Shown here: positions 1-8,395 of the stretch, one piece after another | Position numbering within the stretch: the first letter of the stretch is position 1 | How the letters are laid out: each line of letters starts with the position of its first letter | NCBI GenBank assembly: GCA_964550855.1 | Contig: CAZKBQ010000019.1 | Location: forward strand, 8,362 to 72,361 | Direction: 5' to 3' | From: JAGOBP01 sp964550855 | GTDB lineage: Bacteria > Chloroflexota > Anaerolineae > Fen-1058 | Length of the DNA: 64,000 nt | Translations under genes and position numbers: made by a program | The notes under the pieces: model-generated | What the model saw: only the letters and a program-made list of their open reading frames with translations | What the model was told of the DNA's origin: nothing | Databases searched by the model: none

Positions 1-251
1 AGGATCAGGCCTCGCTGGCGCCGAACTTGGTGGTTGCCAGCCAGGTGTACGACTGGACCGGCATGCTGAAGGAGATGATCAACGACATCAAAGGCGGCAA
101 GCTGGGCGGCAAGACGTTTGTGCTGCAGCTGAAGAACGGCGGTTTGAAGATCGCTTACAACAGCGGCTACAACCTGCCGGCGGATGCCAAGGCGGCCGGC
201 GACAAGGCCATCGAAGACATCAAGAGCGGCGCGGTGAAGGTCAATCCGTAA
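1..251 (+). CDS. BMP-family ABC transporter substrate-binding protein, C-terminal end (partial)
   Basis: Only the last 82 or so codons are in the window; the reading frame is open from base 3 and ends with TAA at 249-251. The fragment (DQASLAPN, then YDWTGMLKEMINDIKGG and a C-terminal DIKSGAVKVNP) resembles the end of Bmp/PnrA-type lipoproteins that capture purine nucleosides or simple sugars outside the membrane. The next gene is the double-NBD ATPase that normally partners this family, which supports the call. The ligand is inferred from that pairing and from the downstream xanthine-dehydrogenase-like genes; nothing in the fragment fixes it. Confidence 0.72.
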   Translation, partial: DQASLAPNLVVASQVYDWTGMLKEMINDIKGGKLGGKTFVLQLKNGGLKIAYNSGYNLPADAKAAGDKAIEDIKSGAVKVNP

Positions 252-260
252 TACGATTCA

Positions 261-300
261 GGCCGGAGTTCACGGCGCGCGCGCGCCGTGAACTCCGGCC
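261..300. repeat. Perfect 40-bp palindrome (20-bp arms, no loop)
   Basis: Bases 261-280 are the exact reverse complement of 281-300. It lies 10 bases after the BMP stop codon and before the ATPase gene. As RNA it forms a very stable GC-rich hairpin without a U tract. Such intercistronic hairpins often protect the 3' end of highly expressed binding-protein mRNAs and reduce readthrough into the transporter genes; that role is inferred. Confidence 0.8.
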
Positions 301-320
301 CCGGCGGCAGGCTGGGGCTC

Positions 321-1868
321 ATGGCGACCACCTTATCCACGTCCAACGCGCAGCGCATCAAGACACTGGAGATGCGCAACATTGTAAAGCGTTTCCCCGG
401 TGTGCTGGCGAATGATCACGTCACCTTCGACGTGAAGGCCGGCGAGGTGCACGCGCTGCTGGGCGAAAATGGCGCAGGCAAGAGCACACTGATGCGCCAG
501 CTCTACGGTCTGTATCAACCCGACGAGGGTCAGATCCTCATCAACGGGCAGCCGGTGGTGTTCAAGTCGCCGGCCGACGCGATCCGCGCCGGCATCGGCA
601 TGATCCACCAGCATTTCATGCTGGTGTCCACCTTGACCGTGGCTGAGAATGTGGCGCTGGGGTTGAGGTCATCGCGCGAGCCGCGGCTTGATCTGGACGT
701 GGTTTCAAAACGGATTACAGCGCTGTCCGGCGCTTACGGCCTCAAGATTGATCCATCGGCCTATATCTGGCAGCTGGCGGTGGGCGAGCAGCAGCGCGTC
801 GAGATCATTAAAGCGCTGTATCGCGGCGCCAGTCTGATCATTCTGGACGAGCCGACGGCGGTGCTGACACCGCAGGAAGTGGACGATCTGTTCGTCACGT
901 TCCGCAATATGGCGAAGGAAGGTCATGCGTTGATCTTCATTTCGCATAAGCTGCACGAAGTGATGGCGATTAGCGACCGGATTACGGCGCTACGCGATGG
1001 CCGGCTGGCCGGCACCCGTCCGGCGGCCGGGGCGACACGCCAGGAACTGGCCAAGATGATGGTGGGGCGCGACGTCAAGCCGCTGGCCCCGCAGCCGCTG
1101 AAAGCGGGTAATGTCCGCTTGAAGATTGAAGCGCTCCGGGCGATGGGCGATCGGGGCACCGAAGCGCTGCGCGGCGTGAACCTGGAAGTGCGCGCCGGCG
1201 AGATCGTGGGCATCGCGGGCGTGTCGGGCAACGGCCAGCGCGAGCTGGCGCAGTGTCTGGCCGGCCTGCGCAAAGTGACGAGCGGCCTGATTACGATTGA
1301 CACGCACGATCTGACCAACGCCACGCTGCGACAGCGGATGGAGGCGGGGCTGGCCTACATTCCTGAAGAACGCATGCGTGACGGCGCCATCCGCGAATTC
1401 AGCGTGCAGGAAAACATATTTCTGCACGAGCACGCTTCACCCAAGTTTACGCACGGCATTTTCCTGAATTTTCCGGAAATGGCCGCGCATGCGCGGATCC
1501 TGGTCAATCGGTTCGCGGTCAAGACGCCCACGCTGGACACACCGCTCAAGAATCTGTCGGGCGGCAACATTCAAAAGTTGATCATGGCACGCGAGTTGTC
1601 GCGTTCGCCCAGGATCCTGATCGCCGCGCAGCCGACGCGCGGCGTGGACATCGGCGCTTCCGAGTACATTCGCCAGCGTCTGCTGGAACAGCGCGACGCG
1701 GGCACGGCTATTCTGCTGATTTCCGAAGACCTGGACGAGATTCAGGAACTGTCTGATCGGATTCTGGTGATGTTTGAAGGCCGCATCGTCGGCGAAGTCA
1801 AGCGCGGCGAGGCCACGCCCGAAGAGATCGGGCTGTTGATGGCGGGTGTGGTCAAAGAGGGCGCGTAG
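321..1868 (+). CDS. ABC transporter ATP-binding protein, nucleoside/simple-sugar type (tandem NBDs)
   Basis: Cytoplasmic ATPase of about 515 residues with two nucleotide-binding domains, as in RbsA/MglA and the BMP-linked NupO/YufO proteins. The first NBD has Walker A GENGAGKS and LDEPTAVL. The second has the degenerate P-loop GVSGNGQRE, signature LSGGNIQKL and the family-typical AAQPTRGVDIGA. ATG 321 was chosen because the upstream in-frame GTG at 288 lies inside the 40-bp palindrome; ATG 372 is a shorter option, but GGAG abuts it directly. It follows the BMP protein in the same direction. The two permeases usually found next to it are not downstream, so they are either upstream of the window or elsewhere. 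Confidence 0.88.
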   Translation: MATTLSTSNAQRIKTLEMRNIVKRFPGVLANDHVTFDVKAGEVHALLGENGAGKSTLMRQLYGLYQPDEGQILINGQPVVFKSPADAIRAGIGMIHQHFMLVSTLTVAENVALGLRSSREPRLDLDVVSKRITALSGAYGLKIDPSAYIWQLAVGEQQRVEIIKALYRGASLIILDEPTAVLTPQEVDDLFVTFRNMAKEGHALIFISHKLHEVMAISDRITALRDGRLAGTRPAAGATRQELAKMMVGRDVKPLAPQPLKAGNVRLKIEALRAMGDRGTEALRGVNLEVRAGEIVGIAGVSGNGQRELAQCLAGLRKVTSGLITIDTHDLTNATLRQRMEAGLAYIPEERMRDGAIREFSVQENIFLHEHASPKFTHGIFLNFPEMAAHARILVNRFAVKTPTLDTPLKNLSGGNIQKLIMARELSRSPRILIAAQPTRGVDIGASEYIRQRLLEQRDAGTAILLISEDLDEIQELSDRILVMFEGRIVGEVKRGEATPEEIGLLMAGVVKEGA

Positions 1869-1942
1869 CGTCACATCGATGTTCGCCGAGGGGCAGACAC
1901 CCCGCCCACGGACAGGCCCGGCGGTCTGTCGCCACGGTGTGA

Positions 1943-1948
1943 TATAAT
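1943..1948 (+). promoter_or_regulatory. Putative -10 box for the xanthine dehydrogenase-like operon
   Basis: A perfect TATAAT in a G/C-rich 196-bp gap, about 117 bases before the FAD-subunit ATG. No convincing -35 hexamer is visible. The start codon at 2065 has a strong ribosome binding site (GGGGGAGG at 2056-2063). Confidence 0.5.
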
Positions 1949-2064
1949 TTTTCCATCCTCGATCGATGGTCGGTGCACGTCGGACGTGCAGCGGCGGTGA
2001 ACACCCCCGTTCATCGAAAAGCGCCAGCGATCTTGAAGTGCCACGTTGAACAAGAGGGGGAGGT

Positions 2065-2973
2065 ATGCCACTCTGGAACGAGTACCATTTGCCGGCATCC
2101 GTGGAGGAAGCCATATCATTGCTGGCCCGGTACGACGGCCGCGCGCGCGTGGTGGCGGGCGGCACCGATTTAATCCTCGATTTGCAGCAGGGTAATGAGC
2201 CGCCGGTGGAGGCGCTGGTGGATGTGACGCGCATCAGCGGTCTCAATGCCATCGACGAGCACGACGGTTACATCACCATCGGCTGCGGCGTCACACACAA
2301 CCAGATCGTCGAGAGTCCACTGCTGCACCACAAAGGCACGGCGCTGGTTGAGGCCAGCTATGTGGTGGGCGGGCCGCAGGTGCGCAATGTGGCCACACTG
2401 GGCGGCAACGTCGCTCACGCGCTGCCCGCCGCCGATGGCACCACGGCCCTCAACGCGCTGGAGGCGGAAGTGGAAGTGGCCTCTTACCGCGGCCGTCGCT
2501 GGCTGCCCTTTGCGGCGCTGTTCCTGGGGCCGGGTAAATCGGCCATCGATAGCACGCGCGAAGTGTTGGTGGCGGTGCGCTTCAAGGCGACGGGCGAGCA
2601 TGAGGCCAGCGCCTCTTCGCGCATCATGCGGCCGCAGGGCGTGGCGTTGCCCATCCTCAACATGTCGGTAAAGGTGCGGGTGATCGACGATCGGTTCGAC
2701 GAGGTGGTGATTGCGACTGCGCCCGTCGCGCCGACGCCGTTCCGCTGCCGGCAGACCGAGGCGTTCCTCGCCGGCCAGCCGGCCACCACCGCGTTGATCG
2801 AAGCGGCGATCCCGGTCTTGTTGGGCGAATGCCAGCCGCGCACCAGCCCCCATCGAGCGACGGCCGAGTATCGTAAGGAAGTGCTGCCGGTCCTGCTGCG
2901 CCGCACGCTGAGCAAAGCGATTGAACGAGCGACGACGGGCGAAGTGACGCCGGAGATTTATCGGGTGGAGTAA
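2065..2973 (+). CDS. Xanthine dehydrogenase family FAD-binding subunit
   Basis: A 302-residue protein of the FAD-binding molybdopterin dehydrogenase family (XdhB/CoxM/CutM). It carries electrons from the Fe-S clusters to NAD+ or another acceptor. The N-terminal FAD-contact motif VVAGGTDLILDLQ is at about residues 30-42, and the second flavin loop TLGGNVAHALPAADG is at about 111-125; the CO-dehydrogenase-like C-terminal domain follows. It is read with the next gene, which supplies the 2Fe-2S and Mo domains, so the pair makes a complete enzyme. Hypoxanthine/xanthine is the most likely substrate given the upstream BMP-type transporter, but other N-heterocycles or aldehydes cannot be excluded from sequence. 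Confidence 0.88.
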   Translation: MPLWNEYHLPASVEEAISLLARYDGRARVVAGGTDLILDLQQGNEPPVEALVDVTRISGLNAIDEHDGYITIGCGVTHNQIVESPLLHHKGTALVEASYVVGGPQVRNVATLGGNVAHALPAADGTTALNALEAEVEVASYRGRRWLPFAALFLGPGKSAIDSTREVLVAVRFKATGEHEASASSRIMRPQGVALPILNMSVKVRVIDDRFDEVVIATAPVAPTPFRCRQTEAFLAGQPATTALIEAAIPVLLGECQPRTSPHRATAEYRKEVLPVLLRRTLSKAIERATTGEVTPEIYRVE

Positions 2974-2975
2974 AA

Positions 2976-3057
2976 CGCGAAACGCAAGGCGTACCGGGAC
3001 AGTTACGTTTTACGCATTACGTTTTACGCTTCACGTTTTACGCATTACGTTTTGTGC
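2976..3057 (+). repeat. Heptanucleotide tandem repeat tract (acgtttt/acgcatt type)
   Basis: The gap between the FAD and Mo subunit genes holds imperfect 7-base units that alternate acgtttt, acgcatt, acgcttc, acgtttt. It is the only clear tract of this kind in the first 45 kb. The same family recurs throughout the trp/aro cluster, for example at 46587, 51506 and 52381. Confidence 0.8.
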
Positions 3058-3072
3058 ACCAGAGGAGACGCC

Positions 3073-5853
3073 ATGGCAACGCTAGACTTTATCCTTAACG
3101 GCCGACCGGTTGCCGTCGAAGTGAACGCCAACGAATTTCTGGCCGAGGTGTTGCGCTACCGGTTGGGCTTCACCGGCACGAAGATCGGCTGCAATGAAGC
3201 TGAGTGCGGCATCTGCACGGTCATCGTTGATGGACAACCGATCGATTCGTGCATCTATCCGGCGTTGAAGGCGCAGGGCCGCTCGGTTGAAACGATCGAG
3301 GGTTTGGCCAACGGCCACCTGCACCCGCTGCAAGAGAACTTCATCAAGTACGGCGCGGTGCAGTGCGGCTTCTGCACGCCAGGCCTGATCATGCAGTCAA
3401 AAGCGCTGCTCGATCGGAAACAGGGCGAGCCGGTGACCGACGAAGAGATTAAGATCGCGCTGAAGGATTCATACTGCCGCTGCACCGGCTACGTCGCCAT
3501 CGTCAACGCCATCAAGGCCGCGAACGGGCAGGCGGTGGCGCTGGAAGACTATCTGCCGGAGACCAAGCACGGCTACAACGTGGTGGGCGAGGCCAGGCCG
3601 CGCGCCGATGCGGTGGCCAAGGTGACGGGCGCGGCCGTGTACGCCGATGATGTGAATTTCCCGGGGATGCTGTGGGGCGCGACGCTGCGCGCCATGATTC
3701 CGCATGCGCGGATCAAGAAGATCGATACGAGCCGGGCGAAGGCGCTGCCGGGCGTGCAGGCAGTGCTGACCCACGAAGACGTGCCGGGCCGCAAGAACCA
3801 CGGCCTCGTCACCATCGACTGGCCGGTGCTCTGCTACGATAAGGTGCGTTACGTCGGCGACGCGGTCGCCATCGTGGCGGCCGATACGCTGGACATCGCG
3901 AAGTCGGCGCTGAAGCTGATCGAGGTGGAGTACGAGCCGCTGCCGGTGGTGGATACGCCGGAATTTGCCCATCAACCTGATGCGCCCAATGTTCACGAGC
4001 AAGGCAACCTGCTGAAGCACATCAAAGTCGCCAAGGGCGATGTGGAACAGGGCTTCGCCGAGTCTGATGTTGTCATTGAGCGGAAGTATCATACCGCCTC
4101 GACCGAACACGCTTTTCTTGAGCCGGAATGCTCGATCGGGCGGATGACGGACGACGGGCGCTTTGAAATCTACGTGGGATCACAGATCGCGTATCAGGAT
4201 CGCGAACAAGTGGCGGCGGCGTTGGGCGTGCCGGAAACGCAGGTGCGCATCATCGGCACGCTGATCGGCGGCGGTTTTGGCGGCAAGGAAGACATCATGG
4301 GGCAAATTCATGTGGCGCTGCTGGCCCAGGCCACCGGCCGTCCCGTGAAGATGTTGTACACGCGCCACGAATCGCTGATCGCTCATCCCAAGCGGCATGC
4401 CACGACGATCACCGTCAAACTCGGCGCGAAGAAGGATGGACGGCTGGTGGCGGCCAAGGCAGAGTTGTATGGCGATACGGGCGCGTACGCCTCGCTGGGC
4501 GAGAAGGTGTTGACGCGCGCCACAACTCATGCCAATGGGCCATACGACGTGCCCAACGCCAAATCCGATTGTTTTGCCATGTACACCAACAACGTCCCCG
4601 CCGGCGCATTCCGCGGCTTCGGCGTGACGCAATCGTGCTATGCGGTGGAGATGACGGTGGACGAACTGGCCGAGCAGCTGCAGATCGATCCGATCGAATT
4701 GCGGCGGCTGAACGCGCTGCATGTCGGCTCGATCACCAACACCGGCCAGGTGCTCACGGAATCGGTGGGCCTGTCGGAGTGCTTCGATAAAGTGGTCGAA
4801 GCCATGAAGATCGATTACGAGCGTGAACGAGGTGAGCCGTTTATTTACGGCCGCCCGTGGAAGATCGGGAGCAAGAATTACGCGTGGGGCATCGCCATTG
4901 GCTACAAGAATACGGGCCTGGGCGGCGGCGCCAATGACTGCGCGGGCGCGGAGATCGAAGTGTATCCCAACGGCACGACCGAGATTCGCACCTCGTCGGC
5001 GGAGATTGGGCAGGGCCTGCCGGGCGTGCTGGCCGCGGTGGTGGCCGAAGAGCTGGGCCTGCCCCTCGAGCAGGTGAACGTACTGCTGAGCGACACCGAT
5101 CTGACGCCGAACGGCGGGCCGACCACGGCTTCGCGCCAGACGTATGTCAGCGGCAATGCCGCGCGGCACGCGGCGATTCGCATGCGCGAGGTGATGGCGG
5201 GCGTGGCGGCCGAACGGCTGGACGCGCCGCCTGATGCGTTGAAGTTTGAGAACGGACAAATTCGCTACGACGGCAAGTCGGCGTCGTTTGCCGAAGTGGT
5301 GGAGTGGATGCAGGCCGAAGGCCGCGCCACCAAACTCACTTACGAATACACCGCGCCGGAGACCAAACCGTTGGGGCAGGGCGGCGACATGCACGTGGCG
5401 TTCTCATACGCCGCGCACGCCGCGCTGGTGGAAGTGGATACGGACACGGGCGAGGTGAAGGTGCTCAAGGTCATCGCCGCGCACGACATCGGCCGGGCGA
5501 TCAATCCGTTGGCGCTGGAAGGCCAGATCGATGGCGGCATCGTGATGGGCATTGGCAACGCGCTGACCGAAGAGTTTCCGCACGAGATGGGCGTGCCGTG
5601 GGCGCAGTGGCTGGCACGCTACAAGATGCCCAGCATCAAGCACATGCCGCAGATCAAGTCGTTCATCGTGGAGCACGAGGTGTCGTCGGGGCCGTTTGGC
5701 GCCAAGGGCGTGGGCGAGATCAGCAGCATCCCGATTACGCCTGCCATCACCAACGCGATCTATAACGCGGTGGGCGTGCGCGTGCGGCGGCTGCCCGTCG
5801 ATCAGGACTCGCTGCTGCGGGCGATGAAACGCGGCGACAAGAGCGTCGATTAG
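3073..5853 (+). CDS. Xanthine dehydrogenase family protein: 2Fe-2S domain fused to molybdopterin-binding subunit
   Basis: A 926-residue fusion. Residues 1-160 hold two 2Fe-2S clusters: plant-ferredoxin type Cys40, 45, 48 and 60, and the CxxC...CxC cluster Cys98, 101, 135 and 137. The rest is the Mo-cofactor domain, starting near VVGEARPRADAVAKVTG. AFRGFG with Arg514, and the KGVGE motif with the presumed catalytic base Glu882, are of xanthine dehydrogenase type rather than CO dehydrogenase type (AYRGAGR). In most bacteria the Fe-S part is a separate gene (XdhC/CoxS). ATG 3073 has GAGGAG at 3062-3067 and is preferred over the upstream in-frame start at 3052. The partner FAD subunit lies directly upstream. 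Confidence 0.9.
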   Translation: MATLDFILNGRPVAVEVNANEFLAEVLRYRLGFTGTKIGCNEAECGICTVIVDGQPIDSCIYPALKAQGRSVETIEGLANGHLHPLQENFIKYGAVQCGFCTPGLIMQSKALLDRKQGEPVTDEEIKIALKDSYCRCTGYVAIVNAIKAANGQAVALEDYLPETKHGYNVVGEARPRADAVAKVTGAAVYADDVNFPGMLWGATLRAMIPHARIKKIDTSRAKALPGVQAVLTHEDVPGRKNHGLVTIDWPVLCYDKVRYVGDAVAIVAADTLDIAKSALKLIEVEYEPLPVVDTPEFAHQPDAPNVHEQGNLLKHIKVAKGDVEQGFAESDVVIERKYHTASTEHAFLEPECSIGRMTDDGRFEIYVGSQIAYQDREQVAAALGVPETQVRIIGTLIGGGFGGKEDIMGQIHVALLAQATGRPVKMLYTRHESLIAHPKRHATTITVKLGAKKDGRLVAAKAELYGDTGAYASLGEKVLTRATTHANGPYDVPNAKSDCFAMYTNNVPAGAFRGFGVTQSCYAVEMTVDELAEQLQIDPIELRRLNALHVGSITNTGQVLTESVGLSECFDKVVEAMKIDYERERGEPFIYGRPWKIGSKNYAWGIAIGYKNTGLGGGANDCAGAEIEVYPNGTTEIRTSSAEIGQGLPGVLAAVVAEELGLPLEQVNVLLSDTDLTPNGGPTTASRQTYVSGNAARHAAIRMREVMAGVAAERLDAPPDALKFENGQIRYDGKSASFAEVVEWMQAEGRATKLTYEYTAPETKPLGQGGDMHVAFSYAAHAALVEVDTDTGEVKVLKVIAAHDIGRAINPLALEGQIDGGIVMGIGNALTEEFPHEMGVPWAQWLARYKMPSIKHMPQIKSFIVEHEVSSGPFGAKGVGEISSIPITPAITNAIYNAVGVRVRRLPVDQDSLLRAMKRGDKSVD

Positions 5854-5878
5854 GCGCTCTGAATACGGTGTTGCCCTC

Positions 5879-5905
5879 AAGAGCCGACTCGCCGTCGGCT
5901 CTTTT
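5879..5905 (+). terminator. Rho-independent terminator after the xanthine dehydrogenase operon
   Basis: Stem aagagccgac / gtcggctctt around a five-base tcgcc loop, followed by a T run. It sits between convergent genes and could serve both strands. Confidence 0.85.
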
Positions 5906-5914
5906 GTTGGCCGA

Positions 5915-6421
5915 TTAATGACCCGGCCAGGGTGGCCGCCGTTTGGGCTGCAATTTCAGCAAACCGTGCATGGCCTGCCCCAATTCCTCGCAGAATTTTT
6001 CGGCCGCGGGTTCAGGCCCCATCAGCAGCTGTCCGCTCACACTGGCGCGCAAGCCGCCCGTCCGCACATTGAGCTGCAGCCCAAAATCCTGCGTGCCGCG
6101 CGGTCGAAAGACCCTGACGCGCAGATCTTTCAGCAGCGCCGACGCCGCGACGGTGGTTGAGTGATCGCCGCTGCGGGCCCAGATCAAACGGTCGGGTGTG
6201 AGGATCAGCGCCAGATAAGATACTGTGTCGGGATCGCCGTCAAACAGGGCGTCGAGTCGTGAAGTGGTGATCTTGTCGGAGGTCGTTTCGCACACGACCC
6301 AGGTATCGTGGGCCGCCTCGGCCAGGCCGACCGTGGGCAGATGTTCGCGGACGGCGCGGGCCAACTCGGGGCGCAGATGGTCGAGGGTGCAGGCGCGGGT
6401 GTTGCGGCGATACTCGGTCAT
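5915..6421 (-). CDS. Hypothetical protein, 168 aa
   Basis: I do not recognise the family. The protein is soluble and without a signal peptide. It has a central strand-rich part (TVSYLALILTPDRLIWARSG) that could be a PH-like or YokE-like fold, followed by VRVFRPRGTQDFGLQL and a proline/arginine-rich end. ATG at 6421 is preceded on the minus strand by AAGGAAG and by a near-consensus promoter (TTGACC-N17-TATACT), so it is expressed as its own unit, divergent from the CBS protein. PH-like is a guess from the strand pattern only. Confidence 0.75.
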   Translation of the reverse strand: MTEYRRNTRACTLDHLRPELARAVREHLPTVGLAEAAHDTWVVCETTSDKITTSRLDALFDGDPDTVSYLALILTPDRLIWARSGDHSTTVAASALLKDLRVRVFRPRGTQDFGLQLNVRTGGLRASVSGQLLMGPEPAAEKFCEELGQAMHGLLKLQPKRRPPWPGH

Positions 6422-6450
6422 CGGCCAGGCTTCCTTGGGGGACTGAGTTG

Positions 6451-6479
6451 AGTATATGCACTTTGCAGGCTCTGGTCAA
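6451..6479 (-). promoter_or_regulatory. Near-consensus promoter for the 168-aa hypothetical gene
   Basis: On the minus strand TTGACC (6479-6474) and TATACT (6456-6451) are separated by exactly 17 bases, about 30 bases before the ATG. Confidence 0.75.
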
Positions 6480-6486
6480 CGGGCAA

Positions 6487-6515
6487 TTGACACCGGGGAC
6501 GGCGGCGAGTATGAT
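6487..6515 (+). promoter_or_regulatory. Near-consensus promoter for the CBS-domain gene
   Basis: TTGACA (6487-6492), a 17-base spacer and TATGAT (6510-6515). It stands back-to-back with the minus-strand promoter at 6451-6479; the two -35 boxes are only 7 bases apart, so one regulator or supercoiling state could affect both. Confidence 0.8.
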
Positions 6516-6548
6516 GGAGGCATCCCGCTGTGCTAAGGAGGCATCCAG

Positions 6549-6962
6549 ATGACTGGACTTAAACCCTACACCGTGGGGGAGATCATGACCTCGCCGGTGG
6601 TCACTGTGCCCGCTTCCATGCCGGCCGAAGACGCGCTGCATCTGATGCGCGCGAAGCACATCCACAGCGTGGTCGTGGAACCTGAGCGGCCCGGCGGCGC
6701 GTACGGCATTATGACTCAGCGCGACCTGCTGAAGAAGATCGTGGCCGCCGACCGGCCGCTGCTCAACGTGACCGCCGGCGATCTGATGTCGTCGCCGCTC
6801 ATCACTGTCTCGCCCGACACGCCCATCAAGCAATGCTCCATCATCATGCTCGACGCCAACATTCGCCGCGCGGTGGTGATGAAAGAGGGCCAGCTGGTCG
6901 GCATTGTCAGCGACACCGATATTTTCCAGACGGTGGAAGAGCGCGGCTGGGGGCCGGATTAA
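6549..6962 (+). CDS. CBS-domain pair protein
   Basis: A 137-residue stand-alone CBS module. The first CBS motif begins VGEIMTSPVVTVPASMPAEDALHLM and the second AGDLMSSPLITVSPDTPIKQC, each ending in the usual VGIVSDTDIF / YGIMTQRDLL strand. Such proteins bind adenine nucleotides or AdoMet and act as energy-sensing regulators; no effector domain is attached, so the partner is unknown. Start ATG 6549 has AAGGAGG at 6535-6541. It has its own strong promoter. Confidence 0.9.
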   Translation: MTGLKPYTVGEIMTSPVVTVPASMPAEDALHLMRAKHIHSVVVEPERPGGAYGIMTQRDLLKKIVAADRPLLNVTAGDLMSSPLITVSPDTPIKQCSIIMLDANIRRAVVMKEGQLVGIVSDTDIFQTVEERGWGPD

Positions 6963-7030
6963 GTCGGCCGGCCCGATCGGGCGTAGCTGTCCCAACGGCC
7001 CGTGTCGCCATAGCGAAGTCGGGGCGGGCG

Positions 7031-7045
7031 TGTTACAATCGCCGC
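7031..7045 (+). promoter_or_regulatory. Extended -10 promoter giving a leaderless MFS transcript
   Basis: TGTTACAAT (TACAAT at 7034-7039) is followed after six bases by ATG 7046, so the predicted transcription start falls on or next to the start codon. No Shine-Dalgarno sequence lies in between. Confidence 0.6.
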
Positions 7046-8395
7046 ATGCGCCCGCGCGATGTCGGTTACGTACAACTCCTTAAACGCAATCCCGGCTTCA
7101 CCCGCCTGTGGATCGGACAGTTGGTGTCCAACCTCGGCGACTGGTTCAACACCGTCGCCGTGTTGGCGCTGGTTTACGATCTGACCCAATCGGGGCTGAG
7201 CACCGGCCTGATCATCATCGCCAGCACACTGCCCGCGTTTGTGCTCACGCCGTATGCGGGCGCGCTCGTCGATCGGTTTGATCGACGCAAGATCATGATC
7301 GCCGCCGACGTCACGCGCGGCGTGATGGCGCTGGGCATGTTACTCGTCCGCACAGCCGATACGATCTGGCTGTTGTACGTCTTCAGCGCGCTGCTCATCG
7401 CCTTTGCCAGCTTCTTCGGCCCGGCGTTGAACTCGGCCATTCCCAATCTGGTCCGGCCCGATGAATTGATCTCGGCCAATGCGCTGTCGTCGGCCACGTG
7501 GGGGTTGATGCTGGCGGTGGGCGCGGCCGTAGGCGGGGTGGTGATCGCCGCCCTCGGACGTGATGCGGCCTTTGTGGTGAATTCCGCCTCGTTCTTCTTC
7601 TCCGCGGCGATGGTGTTCTCCATCCGCAAATCGTTCGGCCAACCGGGCCAGTCTTCAACTGCTCAATCGCGCAGTGCCTGGCAGGACTTTCGACAAAGCC
7701 TGGGCTTTTTGCGATCGTATCCGCAGGTGTTGTCGAGCGTGTTGGTGAAAACCGGCATCGGCTTCGCGGGCGGCATCATTTTGCTGCTGACGGTCTTTGC
7801 GCAGGGCGTGTTCAAGATCGGTGACGCGGGCGTGGGCTGGCTGTACTCGGCGCGCGGGCTGGGCGTGTTGATCGGGCCGTATCTGGCGCGGCCACTGGTG
7901 GGCCACGATTTGCTCAAGATGCGGCGCGCGATTCTGATCTCGTTCGTGCTGGCGGGCGTGGGTTATCTGGCCTTTAGCGACGCGGGCGTGTTTGTGCTGG
8001 CCGCGATCTTTGTGATGATCGCGCATATGTTCACCGGCATTCTGTGGACGTTGAGCTCGACGATGCTGCAATTGCTCACGCCCGACCGGCTGCGCGGCCG
8101 CATTTTCGCGCTTGATTTTGGCACCAACACCGTGACCACCGCGCTCTCCACGTTTTTGGTCGGCGTGCTGCTGGAGCAGTGGGAGCCGCGCGTAGTCGCC
8201 TCTGCGATGGCGATGGTTTTCATCGCCTACGCGTTGCTGTGGGGTGGGCTGGTTCTGCTCAGCCAGCGACGGCATCCGCAGGCCTGGGCAGCGGTCGGGT
8301 CGGCTGAGGCATCGGCCGGGCAGCCAGCAATTACCCGATCGAACGAAGCGCCGCCGGCCGCGCATTCCGCCAGCGATACGCGCCCACCAGGCTGA
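7046..8395 (+). CDS. MFS transporter
   Basis: About 449 residues with some twelve hydrophobic segments. It begins LLKRNPGFTRLWIGQLVSNLGDWFNTVAVLALVY, typical of the DHA3-like drug or macrolide efflux group (MefA/EntS). The intracellular loop DRFDRRKIMIAADVTRG is the conserved MFS motif after TM2-3. The start at ATG 7046 is favoured by the promoter spacing; the frame stays open further upstream, but that would run through the CBS gene. The tail after the last membrane span is Pro/Ala-rich and overlaps the 3' end of the converging MFS gene by 65 bases. Substrate unknown. Confidence 0.88.
   Translation: MRPRDVGYVQLLKRNPGFTRLWIGQLVSNLGDWFNTVAVLALVYDLTQSGLSTGLIIIASTLPAFVLTPYAGALVDRFDRRKIMIAADVTRGVMALGMLLVRTADTIWLLYVFSALLIAFASFFGPALNSAIPNLVRPDELISANALSSATWGLMLAVGAAVGGVVIAALGRDAAFVVNSASFFFSAAMVFSIRKSFGQPGQSSTAQSRSAWQDFRQSLGFLRSYPQVLSSVLVKTGIGFAGGIILLLTVFAQGVFKIGDAGVGWLYSARGLGVLIGPYLARPLVGHDLLKMRRAILISFVLAGVGYLAFSDAGVFVLAAIFVMIAHMFTGILWTLSSTMLQLLTPDRLRGRIFALDFGTNTVTTALSTFLVGVLLEQWEPRVVASAMAMVFIAYALLWGGLVLLSQRRHPQAWAAVGSAEASAGQPAITRSNEAPPAAHSASDTRPPG

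Noticed and set aside
288..320. GTG at 288 as start of the ABC ATPase gene
   Set aside because: It lies inside the 40-bp palindrome, lacks an RBS, and adds residues (NSGPGGRLGL) unlike the family.
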